Shown piece after piece: positions 36,615 to 44,989 of a stretch of 64,000 nt of DNA. The stretch covers positions 2,542,001 to 2,606,000 of the forward strand of contig OY760498.1 of the NCBI GenBank assembly GCA_963663675.1, read 5' to 3'. Made by a program: the position numbers and the translations under genes. Within the stretch, counting starts at the first letter, position 1, and every line of letters starts with the position of its first letter. Below the pieces are notes generated by a model. That model searched no databases and was not told the origin of the DNA. It saw only the letters and a program-made list of their open reading frames with translations. This stretch comes from CAINVV01 sp963663675. GTDB lineage: Bacteria; Bacteroidota; Bacteroidia; Bacteroidales; Prolixibacteraceae.

Positions 36615-37488
36615 TTATTCTTCTGGAGTACTCAATTCTTTGTCTTCTTTTTGCCTTAGTTTTTTAGCATTAAGTGGACTTAACACACTATTCCCTAATT
36701 TCGCTTCTAATTCTTTTCTTGCATTGCCAGCTATTGTTCCTCCTTTTCGAGCTACCAATTTATTATCGGATAAAGTCTTTGGCTTATGTTTTTTAGAAAG
36801 TTCAGTCGTTGATGTTTCAGCTAACATATTTAATACCAATTCTAAATTAGTCATGTTATCCCTAAGATTTTCTTTCTTCAGCTCTTTGAAATCTTTATAT
36901 TCTTTGGTAGTAAATCCAGCCCATGCTTTTGTAATCTCATCAGTAAGATATTGCATAGTCTAAACCTTTTTTAACGCCTCTGTTTTCCCATTCATCTGTT
37001 AATTCTTTTCTGACTTCAATGCTTTTTAGACGTTGATTGATCCAATTTTTTGAATATCCCTTTTTTAAATATGTTTCCATTGCTCTATCAAACGCAATTT
37101 CAGGGTCTTCTGTTTCTTCAATTCGCTCATATCCAACTTTTGCTAACCAAACCTTAAAAGGTTCAGCTTTTGGTGAAGGTATAGATTGTATTAATCTTAA
37201 TAATTGTTCTGTATCTGCAACATCTGTTTTGTAAAACTTACCATCAGCTGATTGCATTTTCAGTTGACTACAGTTTGTAGTCAACTGACTCCCTTCTTGT
37301 TTAAGTCTTGTTTTTAAGACACTCCAATATTTTCTAGGATTCGGGCTGTCTGTTAATATTCTTATAATATCAACAATTGAAAAAAACCATTTTTCTTGTT
37401 CTTCATCCCATTGTACTCGAACTTTTTGGTCTTGGAATAATCTTATTGCGTTTTCTTTAGTCATTTTGTATCTGATAAGGAATTCCAA
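36615..37488 (-). pseudogene. BRO-N domain (phage antirepressor-like) protein, frameshifted
   Basis: Two overlapping minus-strand frames encode the two halves of one protein. The first (from ATG 37464 or 37488) has the BRO-N pattern: IRLFQDQKVRVQWDEEQEKW, FSIVDIIRILTD, YWSVLKTRLKQEG and so on. It ends shortly after RGVKKGLDYAI. The second frame resumes at LTDEITKAWAG and continues to ENLRDNMTNLELVLNMLAE and a basic tail. Removing one T near 36947-36949 restores a single frame of about 290 codons. It was probably a DNA-binding antirepressor-like protein, now broken or a sequencing error. Confidence 0.8.
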
Positions 37489-37540
37489 AGATAATCAATC
37501 ACTTCAACATAGATATTCTATTGCTGTGCAGTTTCTTACA

Positions 37541-37700
37541 ATGAAGCCTATGTAGGAAGCTACACCCAGGGGCGGATTGCGGGCGATTTAGCTTTCGCTG
37601 ATCTTCGATTCCTGCCAAGCCGAAAGACAGCCCGGGCGGAAAGATGCCCACCGGAAACCACTGCTGCCGCACTTGACGGGTAGCTGAAGTGTGTAGTTTT
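37541..37700. repeat. attC-like cassette-boundary repeat, copy 5 (class 1)
   Basis: About 155 bp, from CCTATGTAGGAAGCTAC to GACGGGTAGCTGAAGTGTG. The interior is as in copies 1, 3 and 4. Both outermost tips have lost the AAC/GTT trinucleotides, so this copy may be less active or diverged. It directly follows the stop codon of parE. Confidence 0.7.
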
Positions 37701-37997
37701 CTATTCGTCTATTCGGTTTTCAATGTCCATTTTCTGGTGTAAAACTCTTATTATCTCAACAACATTGCTTCTGGATTTCTTATAGAAAATAATGTGCGAC
37801 TTCACTAATGATGCTCTATATCCTTTTTTAATGTATTCAACGGGTTTACCGCTTTCAAAGTTCTTTGCGATAAATTCTATTTCGTCCAAAATTAGATTGT
37901 AATATCTATCTGCTTGCTCAAGCGACCAGGTTTCATACGTGTACAACCATATATTTTCGATATCTTGATTTGCTTTCTCGCGAATTAAGTATCTCAT
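37701..37997 (-). CDS. RelE/ParE family toxin
   Basis: A 98-residue ParE-like toxin (RYLIREKANQDIENIWLYTY, WSLEQADRYYNLILDEI, KPVEYIKKGYRASLVKSH, IFYKK, IRVLHQKMDIENR). ParE toxins inhibit DNA gyrase; RelE relatives cut mRNA. The fold pattern is clearly ParE/RelE, but the target cannot be read. Its start overlaps the antitoxin stop by 4 bp (ATGA), the usual translational coupling. Confidence 0.93.
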   Translation of the reverse strand: MRYLIREKANQDIENIWLYTYETWSLEQADRYYNLILDEIEFIAKNFESGKPVEYIKKGYRASLVKSHIIFYKKSRSNVVEIIRVLHQKMDIENRIDE

Positions 37998-38242
37998 TTC
38001 TCCAAGTGTTTAGCATGAAGATTTTTAAGATTTTCTGTTCGGTCAAAGTTTTTAACAAATCCGCTCTTTTCTCCAATTTCAAGCTCCTTAATCAGGGCTT
38101 TATACCTATTCTCCTCATTTTCTAAAAGTCGAAGTGCAGTTCTAATCACCTCGCTAACAGATGAAAACTTTCCAGAAGAGATTTTCTCATTCACAAAGTT
38201 TTCGAAATATTCTCCAAGTAGTATTGATGTATTCTTTGCCAT
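37994..38242 (-). CDS. ParD-type antitoxin (ribbon-helix-helix)
   Basis: An 82-residue antitoxin. The N-terminal ribbon-helix-helix (NTSILLGEYFENFVNEKIS, then GKFSSVSEVIRTALRLLEN) binds DNA, and the C-terminal KALIKELEIGEKSGFVKNF wraps the toxin. It is the first gene of the pair and should autorepress with ParE. An inverted repeat lies inside its promoter, 23 bp upstream of the start. Confidence 0.93.
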   Translation of the reverse strand: MAKNTSILLGEYFENFVNEKISSGKFSSVSEVIRTALRLLENEENRYKALIKELEIGEKSGFVKNFDRTENLKNLHAKHLEK

Positions 38243-38258
38243 AGTCGATAATTTTTCT

Positions 38259-38289
38259 CAAAAGTACCAATTCTTGGTATCGATTCAAA
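38259..38289 (-). promoter_or_regulatory. parDE promoter with embedded operator
   Basis: The minus strand carries an exact consensus: TTTG (38289-38286), 19 nt, TACTTTTG (38266-38259). The palindrome TACCAA TTC TTGGTA (38265-38279) fills the spacer next to the -7 box. This is the expected position for a ParD ribbon-helix-helix operator that shuts off its own promoter. Confidence 0.8.
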
Positions 38290-38340
38290 ATTTCGGAACG
38301 CTTTTTTGATAAAATTACACACAACGTGCCGCTGGCATTT

Positions 38341-38838
38341 TTATTTAGAATCTAACAAGTCATTCAAATTAATTATTTTACTGCCATTTTTTTCGTAATA
38401 ATTCAGCATTTCGTCAATTTTCCTTTTATCATAACTCGTAATACAATCTGATAAGACTATAACTTTGTAGTTTTCCTTGCACATATTAAATACAGTTGAT
38501 TTCACGCAGGCAATGGCGTCTGCTCCTGTAATGTAAAATTCGCTTATTTCATTTTTCTTGATAAAGTCAGCAAAATCCTCGCTGGTCAATGCGTTGCCTT
38601 TGGATTTTTCAAAAATGTTTGTGGAAACCAATTTCATGTCCGAAACTAATTCAGACCCACGAGTATTAGGTTTGAAAGTCCTTGTGCCGTCAGATAAGTT
38701 ATAATGCCTTATGTAAACGACATGAATTTCATTTTCCACTGCCCAATCTATTGCCCGATTAACATTGTCAATGATTTCTTTGTAGTTTTTGGTAATGTCA
38801 TTTTGAATGTCAATTACCACTAAAGCCTTTTTCTGCAT
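38341..38838 (-). CDS. Isochorismatase-like cysteine hydrolase
   Basis: A 165-residue protein of the isochorismatase-like hydrolase fold. The catalytic Asp is in VVIDIQNDI (residues about 7-15), Lys is in the FEKSKGNA segment near 80, and the nucleophilic Cys is in GADAIACVKST near 107-117. C-terminal VIVLSDCITSYD is the usual continuation. Members hydrolyse amides such as nicotinamide, or pyrimidine-derived compounds; the substrate is unknown. Solitary gene bounded by a short core (38319-38337) and attC-like copy 6. Confidence 0.88.
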   Translation of the reverse strand: MQKKALVVIDIQNDITKNYKEIIDNVNRAIDWAVENEIHVVYIRHYNLSDGTRTFKPNTRGSELVSDMKLVSTNIFEKSKGNALTSEDFADFIKKNEISEFYITGADAIACVKSTVFNMCKENYKVIVLSDCITSYDKRKIDEMLNYYEKNGSKIINLNDLLDSK

Positions 38839-38913
38839 GGGATTTCCTTCTTTTATTTTTATGTTTTAGTTCAATTTTCTATTCCATTGTCCATCGCACT
38901 GTCGCTTGTTCAC

Positions 38914-39050
38914 TTGCGGCTAACGTTCCGCAAATACACGCAGGGCGGGAGTTACCCGATGAACTTCCTGCTAAGAAATGCTTTTCAAAATACTAAAATC
39001 CTGTCAACGAAGTAACGAAACCCGACTTGCGGGTATTTTGCTGTTATGGG
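38914..39050. repeat. attC-like cassette-boundary repeat, copy 6 (class 2)
   Basis: About 135 bp, starting CGGCTAACGTTCCGCAAATACACGC. The interior CCCGATGAACTTCCTGC and the end CCCGACTTGCGGGTATTTTGCTGTTA match copy 2. It lies between the isochorismatase-like gene and the M50-like gene. The 355 bp to the right (39051-39405) has no gene; it is AT-rich and ends with one copy of the 37-bp direct repeat. Confidence 0.7.
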
Positions 39051-39362
39051 GTCGGTTTTCAATTCTTCTTTTTTTTAACTAAAATCTCTGACTATCAACG
39101 AATTTCGTGTCAAATTACAAAACTCTCACAGCCGAATTCTCCGCTGATGTGTCAACGAAGTTTAAAAAACTGTGTCCGAAAATACGTTTCCAGTTCCAGC
39201 CTGTGTCAAGCTGAATTTGTCTGTCAATGAAACGAAACTTGTAAACTCAAATGACTTGCCAACTCCAACAATTCAACTCCAATAACTTAACTACTCCAAA
39301 AACTCATTAAAACCTGTCAAACCGCGAAACTGTCTCAAGTAACCAGAACATTCATTTTTTTT

Positions 39363-39399
39363 AAACCCGATACCGTTTCAGGTTGCGATTAAACTGACC
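39363..39399 (+). repeat. 37-bp direct repeat, left copy
   Basis: The sequence beginning AAACCCGATACCGTTTCA and ending AAACTGACC recurs at 40253-40289 with a single base change (G for A). The two copies bracket the M50-like gene and so mark the ends of one mobile unit. Confidence 0.85.
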
Positions 39400-39405
39400 G
39401 ATATG

Positions 39406-40173
39406 TTAGATGACATTGGTTTTATTGTCAATTTGTTTTTCAATGCAATTATCTTCTATGTGAATCACAGGGAAATTTTTGTAAAATATGAGTATCCATA
39501 TACATATGAAGATAGCGAAGATTGAAAAAGTCATTCCAATAATATTCGACCAGACATCGCCCCATCCCAAAGTCACTCCATAAAAATCATTGCCTTCAAC
39601 TCTGCCAATAATAAGTTTAATCAAATAATTATTTACAATATCAAAAAGTGGCACCAGACAAAAAAAGACGTAAACAAAACCGGCTAAAAACGAATTATTA
39701 ATCCTTCTCTTCTTAAAAATAACTAATCCAATAATCAAAAAGATAATATCCTTTATATAAGGGAATAATCCGGGTATTACTCCAATAAGTATGTTGTTAA
39801 CTGGTTCAGACCGAATCCATGCAGTTGTAAATTCCCCTTTCCAGAAGTTTGGAATCAAATGAGTCTCTATAGGCTTTGATCCAATTATATAAGCACCAAT
39901 AACATGACTTGATTCATGAATAAATGCATAACTGAAAATTGTTATAATTGAAATCAATACAATATTAATAATCCATTTTACTGGTGTCCAGTTATTTCTT
40001 AAGTAAAATATTATCATTGGGCAGAAGACCAATCCAAATATTTCTATCGTTGCAAGCCTTTGTCTCAAATCAGGTACATATCCTTTAAGGATAAACCAAA
40101 TCACTACTAAATTAAAACCAAAAACTCCTAAAATTTTATACCAGTTTTTTTTTGTTTTATTAAGTTGTGTCAT
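39406..40173 (-). CDS. Membrane protein with HExxH motif (M50-like metallopeptidase)
   Basis: A 255-residue polytopic membrane protein with about seven hydrophobic segments. The zinc-peptidase motif HESSH occurs at about residue 88 in AFIHESSHVIGAYIIG, placed at the end of a helix as in intramembrane site-2-protease-like (M50/DUF3267-type) proteins. A later GWGDVWSNIIGM near 200 might supply the third ligand region, but the LDG motif is not seen. The function is therefore uncertain; it could also be a CAAX-like membrane protein. Flanked by direct repeats. Confidence 0.6.
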   Translation of the reverse strand: MTQLNKTKKNWYKILGVFGFNLVVIWFILKGYVPDLRQRLATIEIFGLVFCPMIIFYLRNNWTPVKWIINIVLISIITIFSYAFIHESSHVIGAYIIGSKPIETHLIPNFWKGEFTTAWIRSEPVNNILIGVIPGLFPYIKDIIFLIIGLVIFKKRRINNSFLAGFVYVFFCLVPLFDIVNNYLIKLIIGRVEGNDFYGVTLGWGDVWSNIIGMTFSIFAIFICIWILIFYKNFPVIHIEDNCIEKQIDNKTNVI

Positions 40174-40252
40174 GTTTGTCTATGTTTAAATTCATATTCG
40201 CAGATATTGCAAAAGTTATATATTGTCAAAGTGCAATACAGAACTTTGTCAG

Positions 40253-40289
40253 AAACCCGATACCGTTTCAAGTTGCGATTAAACTGACC
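40253..40289 (+). repeat. 37-bp direct repeat, right copy
   Basis: Second copy of the 39363-39399 sequence, immediately to the left of truncated attC-like copy 7, 79 bp upstream of the M50-like start codon. Confidence 0.85.
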
Positions 40290-40394
40290 CATAACGCAGG
40301 AAGCTACACGCAGGGGCGGAATGCAGGCGATTTAGCTTTCGCTGATCTTCGATTCCTGTCAAGCCGAAAAGCAGTTTGAGCGGAAAGATTCCCG
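40288..40394. repeat. attC-like repeat, copy 7, truncated
   Basis: The left part of a class 1 repeat (ATAACGCAGGAAGCTACACG to GAGCGGAAAGATTCC), cut off at GGAAAGATTCC, where the hairpin repeat array begins. The right tip (GTAGCTGAAGTTAGC) is missing. Confidence 0.75.
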
Positions 40395-41875
40395 CGGCCG
40401 CGGATTTGTAATCCTCCCGCTATAATCTATGGATTGCAAATCCATTGCTTGGGGGTGCGGATTACAAATCCGCACCAGCATCGTGGCAAATCCGCACCAG
40501 CACTCCAATCCGCACCAGCATCGTGGCAAATCCGCACCAGCATCGGTGGAACGTTATATAATTTCTGAATTGCCTCATAAATAAGTAAACGCCATATTGC
40601 CTTTTCTATTGTAATAAGGTGCCGGTTTTTCATGCATTTCCTTTTCTACTTAGGTTGCCGGAAAAAATAAGGTTTCCCATCCCGCTCCATTAGCACATTA
40701 GCATATTAGCATATTAGCACATTCATCATTTAAACGCCATATCAAACCAGTTGATCCTGGGATTTTTAATCCTGTTGCGATCAATTGTTGGCTTATATCT
40801 ATGGATTGCAAATCCAATTGTTAAGGGGTGCGGATTGCACATCCGCACCAGCACCCCAATCCGCACCAGCATCGTTTCTCCGCACCAGTTTGGCAATCCG
40901 CACCAGTATCGGTGGAACGTTATATAATTTCTGAATTGCCTCATAAATAAGGTAATAAGGTGCCGGTTTTTCATGCATTTCCTTTTCTACTAAGGTTGCC
41001 GGAAAAAATAAGGTTTCCCATCCCGCTCCATTAGCACATTAGCATATTAGCATATTAGCACATTCATCATTTAAACGCCATATCAAACCAGTTGATCCTG
41101 GGATTTTTAATCCTGTTGCGATCAATTGTTGGCTTATATCTATGGATTGCAAATCCAATTGTTAAGGGGTGCGGATTGCAAATCCGCACCAGCATCGTGG
41201 CAAATCCGCACCAGCGTGGCAATCCGCACCAGTATCGGTGGAACGTTATATAATTCCAGATTTGCCTCATAAATAAGGTAATAAGGTGCCGGTTTTTCAT
41301 GCATTTCCTTTTCTACTAAGGTTGCCGGAAAAAATAAGGTTTCCCATCCCGCTCCATTAGCACATTAGCATATTAGCATATTAGCACATTCATCATTTAA
41401 ACGCCATATCAAACCAGTTGATCCTGGGATTTTTAATCCTGTTGCGATCAATTGTTGGCTTATATCTATGGATTGCAAATCCAATTGTCAGGGGGTGCGG
41501 ATTGCAAATCCGCACCAGCATCGTGGCAAATCCGCACCAGCATCGTTTTTCAGGCATTACCTTTTCTACTAAGGTTGCCGGAAAAAATAAGGTTTCCCAT
41601 CCCGCACCATTAGCAAATTAGCAAATTAGCACATTAATCATTTAAACGCCATATCAAACCAGTTGATCCTGGGATTTTTAATCCTGTTGCGATCAATTGT
41701 TGGCTTATATCTATGGATTGCAAATCCATTGCTTGGGGGTGCGGATTACAAATCCGCACCAGCATCGTTTTTCAGGCATTTCCTTTTCTACTAAGGTTGC
41801 CGGAAAAAATAAGGTTGCCCATCCCGCTCCATTAGCACATTAGCACATCAGCACATTAGCATATTAGCACATTCA
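40395..41875. repeat. Hairpin-rich CotH-tail repeat array, left block (4 units)
   Basis: Units of about 245-340 bp. Each contains (a) about 31 bp identical to the 3' end of the CotH gene (starts at 40730, 41071, 41397, 41642); (b) hairpins built on GGATT/AATCC, including GGTGCGGATT and its complement around a 3-nt loop; (c) a conserved stretch with AACGTTATATAATT and CATGCATTTCCTTTTCTAC; (d) ATTAGCAT/C octamers. The last octamer block abuts the GH92 stop codon at 41876. Short open frames in it are by-products of the repeats, not genes. Confidence 0.9.
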
Positions 41876-44158
41876 TCATTCCCGCCCCCACTCCTTGTTC
41901 GGTTGTTCTCCCATCTGCAGCACCAGCGATCCGCCTTTGACAAGATCGGCATGCTGAAGAAACGGGGTATTGAGCGGTGCACCGTTGAGCCGGGCCGACT
42001 GGATGTATTTGTTCGCAGAAGAAACATTGAGCGCCTTGACAGTAAATATTTTACCGTTGCTTACCTTGACAGAGGCCTGCTCAAAAATGGGACTTCCAAT
42101 GGCATACCGGGGATCACCTGGACAAACCGGGTAAAATCCCAGCGCTCCGAAAACATACCAGGATGACAATTCACCCTCGTCTTCGTCGCCGCAAATACCC
42201 AGCGGACCGTCAGAGTACCATACCTTCATGATCTCCCTCACCCTGCGCTGGGTTTTCCAGGGTTCACCTGCATAATTGTACAGGTAAGGAATATGAAAAC
42301 CGGGCTGGTTGCCCATGTTGTACTGACCAATCAGTCCCGTCCCGTCGGGAAACTGGTTCAAAAACTTAAATTTCAGGCCTTTACCGCCAAACTGTTCCTG
42401 GAACAAAGCATCCAGCTTGTCTGAAAATTTCTCTTTTCCGCCCATCAGGCCAATTAAGCCGGGAACATCGTGCTGAACCTGGAAGGTATAGGTCCATGCA
42501 TTTGTTTCGGTGTAGTAGTCGCGACCTCCCTCACCGCCGCTCCAGATGGGATCCAGCGGCTTGTCGGCAAAGACCCATTCGCCATCCGCGGTCTTGGGAG
42601 CCATAAAACCGATGCGGCCGTCCCACACGTTCCGGTAATTGCCGGCTCTTTTTATGAAATATTCATAATCAGTAGTTTTGCCTAACGCCTTCGCCATTTG
42701 TGCCAGGCACCAGTCGTCGTAGGCATGTTCCAGGGTAACGGCAACCGCCTGCCGTCTTTCAAATCCCGCTGCCCTGGCCACCCACTCTTTTTTCCCGGGG
42801 GGCAGCGCCGGGAAAAACCCTTTTTCGTAGTAGACACTGTCCAGCGAGGTGGCAGGGCCGTTCTGCCAGGGGATCATGGTAACCTCGGTGGCATTTTTAC
42901 GCATCCCGGCCCAGGCTTTTTCGAGGTCATAATCGCGGAAACCCTTGAAGTACGCGTCCGCTATGGTTCCTGTTTCGTGCCTGCCGATCATCACGCGCTG
43001 CAGATGGGCCGCATCACCCAGCCAGCCGGTCTGGTCGTACATCCTGATGTAGGAACGGACAATATCGTTCTGTCGCTCCGGTTCCAGTATCAGTCCGAGC
43101 GGGAAGAGCGACCTGAAAGAGCCCCAGCTCTCGCCCATCTGGTAAAAATCATGGCCCTCCGTGGGATGTACGCGGTTGTCGAAGCCACTGTAATATTGCC
43201 CGTATTCAGAAATATTGGTGGTCTTTCGTCCATAAACACGGTACATGGCAGTATAGAAAATGGTACGGTCGCTCTCGGTACCACCCTGTATCACAATCTT
43301 TTGCAGTGCCGTGTTCCAGGTTTCCCTACCGCTGGCCCTGACTTTTTCGAAATCCTTGTTCCCCACCTCCCTGAGGAGGTTCTCCCCGGCTTTTGCTGTA
43401 CTGATATAGGAAAAACCTACCCTCACCAATACCGGTCCTTCTTTGGAATCATTAAAAGTAAGGTAGAGGCCGCAGCCGTTCCCCGAAATCTCTCTTTCGC
43501 CCGGCGTAACCTTTGCCGCACTCCAGCTTCCGCAGGTGCGGAATGGACGGCTGAATTCGGCATAAAAATAGAGTCTCCGCGGCGAATCGCCGGTACGCCC
43601 TGTATGCTGAGAACCCTCTATCACCTTGTTTGCCGTGATTTTCATCTCAGCATCCTGGAACACGCTGAGCAGAAGGGTGGCTTTGTCGGTTTGCGGATAG
43701 GTGAACCGGTAAAAGCCGGCATGATCAGTGGGGGTATATTCGGCACGTATGCCATTGTCCTGCTGAAGCACACTATAATAATAAGGTGTGGCCGTTTCTG
43801 TTTCGTGGTCGAAGAGTGAGGCGTTCCTTGCCGGATCCGGATTTGGTTCGCCCGTAATGGCTGTCAGGCAAGGTCCGGTGACGGAGAAATCCGCTGACAT
43901 CGAACCCACCGTATAGCCCCAAATCTTATCTGCCAGGTAAATATCCCTGATGCCGGGTGTGGTTCGCGGATAGAGCCGGATCATCCCCCTGGGCAGCTGC
44001 ACATCAGGTGTGGTGGCAGTCAGCAGGTGACCAATAGAACCGATATAAGGATTGACGTAGTCGACAGGATCCTTCGCTTCAAGGCTTCCGGTGAGAAAGA
44101 GGAACAGAAGCAGCATCACCGGGTGACGACGGGAAAGGAGAGCAGAGAGAGGAGGCAT
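41876..44158 (-). CDS. GH92 family glycosidase (probable alpha-mannosidase), second copy
   Basis: A 760-residue secreted protein with an N-terminal signal peptide (MLLLFLFLTGSLEAK after a basic start). The N-terminal DYVNPYIGS motif, GNQPGFHIPYLYNY near residue 616 and DEDEGELSSWYVFGALGFYP near 656 are GH92 landmarks. It is only distantly similar to the GH92 at 10-12 kb, so it likely prefers another mannoside linkage. The gene is framed by low-complexity repeats: GAGATGA heptamers upstream and ATTAGCAT octamers at its stop codon. Confidence 0.93.
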   Translation of the reverse strand: MPPLSALLSRRHPVMLLLFLFLTGSLEAKDPVDYVNPYIGSIGHLLTATTPDVQLPRGMIRLYPRTTPGIRDIYLADKIWGYTVGSMSADFSVTGPCLTAITGEPNPDPARNASLFDHETETATPYYYSVLQQDNGIRAEYTPTDHAGFYRFTYPQTDKATLLLSVFQDAEMKITANKVIEGSQHTGRTGDSPRRLYFYAEFSRPFRTCGSWSAAKVTPGEREISGNGCGLYLTFNDSKEGPVLVRVGFSYISTAKAGENLLREVGNKDFEKVRASGRETWNTALQKIVIQGGTESDRTIFYTAMYRVYGRKTTNISEYGQYYSGFDNRVHPTEGHDFYQMGESWGSFRSLFPLGLILEPERQNDIVRSYIRMYDQTGWLGDAAHLQRVMIGRHETGTIADAYFKGFRDYDLEKAWAGMRKNATEVTMIPWQNGPATSLDSVYYEKGFFPALPPGKKEWVARAAGFERRQAVAVTLEHAYDDWCLAQMAKALGKTTDYEYFIKRAGNYRNVWDGRIGFMAPKTADGEWVFADKPLDPIWSGGEGGRDYYTETNAWTYTFQVQHDVPGLIGLMGGKEKFSDKLDALFQEQFGGKGLKFKFLNQFPDGTGLIGQYNMGNQPGFHIPYLYNYAGEPWKTQRRVREIMKVWYSDGPLGICGDEDEGELSSWYVFGALGFYPVCPGDPRYAIGSPIFEQASVKVSNGKIFTVKALNVSSANKYIQSARLNGAPLNTPFLQHADLVKGGSLVLQMGEQPNKEWGRE

Positions 44159-44233
44159 GTGACAAGAGTTATGAGAGATGAGACATGAGAGATGAGAGAT
44201 GAGACATGAGAGATGAGAGAGGAGTTATGAGTT
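44159..44233. repeat. Heptamer tandem repeat (GAGATGA) upstream of GH92
   Basis: About ten degenerate 7-bp units, the same unit (on the other strand) as the repeat at 25646-25745. It runs directly into the GH92 start region. Confidence 0.85.
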
Positions 44234-44343
44234 ATTTGGATAGACGAATTTAATGAAACAGAATGAATTATCGTGTTGAAAAACGTTGTAATTCTTAAAA
44301 AATCCGGCTATGTTTCCTGTTGTTGAGATTTTGTAAAAACAAC

Positions 44344-44404
44344 TGTAGGGATTTCCTGTGGCTGCCACCGGTTCAACGGGGGTTGTGCACAGGAAATCCC
44401 TACA
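44344..44404. repeat. Perfect 17-bp inverted repeat (27-nt loop)
   Basis: Arms TGTAGGGATTTCCTGTG (44344-44360) and its exact complement (44388-44404) enclose a GC-rich loop. It lies between the GH92 start and the end of a small membrane protein gene. Such long perfect arms suggest a terminator, or a small palindromic mobile or REP-like unit. Confidence 0.75.
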
Positions 44405-44453
44405 GGAATGGTTTCATTCTATACCTTCGCAGGAAGGAGAACCGGAAACGACC

Positions 44454-44768
44454 TCAGTTGGCCATTTTGTCTGACATTCTTAAAAAGGTAGCTGTAAAGA
44501 TGAAAAAGCCACAGAAAAGCATGACAGCGGACAGCAACAAAGCTTGAATTTCGAGGTGCCAGGTCTTGATCGGATAGGCAATATTTAATGCCAGACCAAT
44601 CAGGAAAAGGGAAAAAAGGTAGAAGGCCCAGTACTCGCCAAGCAGTTTCAGGTTAAAATACCGCAGTACAGATTTTTTACCCGGTTTAGATTTTTTCTCG
44701 GTTCCGGGTAATTTCACCAGCAGGATAAAAACAAAACCGACAACGATAAATTCAATTAGTGCAAACAT
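44454..44768 (-). CDS. Small membrane protein, paralogue A
   Basis: A 104-residue protein with three hydrophobic helices (residues about 4-20, 50-66 and 78-96) and a basic stretch between helices 1 and 2. It is homologous along its whole length to the protein at 50321-50635: both start ALIEFIVV and end in GFFI.TAT.LRM. The pair flanks the CotH array on each side. Function unknown; possibly an uncharacterised Bacteroidota membrane family. Confidence 0.8.
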   Translation of the reverse strand: MFALIEFIVVGFVFILLVKLPGTEKKSKPGKKSVLRYFNLKLLGEYWAFYLFSLFLIGLALNIAYPIKTWHLEIQALLLSAVMLFCGFFIFTATFLRMSDKMAN

Positions 44769-44989
44769 TTTGTCAGGTATTATTAGAGTTAAGGGACATA
44801 TTCATAATCAATACATTGCATCACACACATGCCGCCATCACATCAAGTGAGACTGTTGTATGGCAATTTTTTTTCGTTCCTGATTTTAGGGAGGAAAAAC
44901 GACAAAATTAGAAATATTATTTCTAAAAATCGAACAAATAAATCAGAAAAAAGTAGTTTTTTTTATGTTAAAGGGAAGATGGAGGAGGT

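Noticed and set aside
40395..41875. Possible CRISPR array
   Set aside because: Units are 245-340 bp, and the regions between shared blocks are themselves repeated rather than unique spacers; no cas genes in the window.
42698..43819. A 373-codon plus-strand frame opposite the second GH92
   Set aside because: Antisense shadow of a clear GH92 gene; no domain or signal features of its own.
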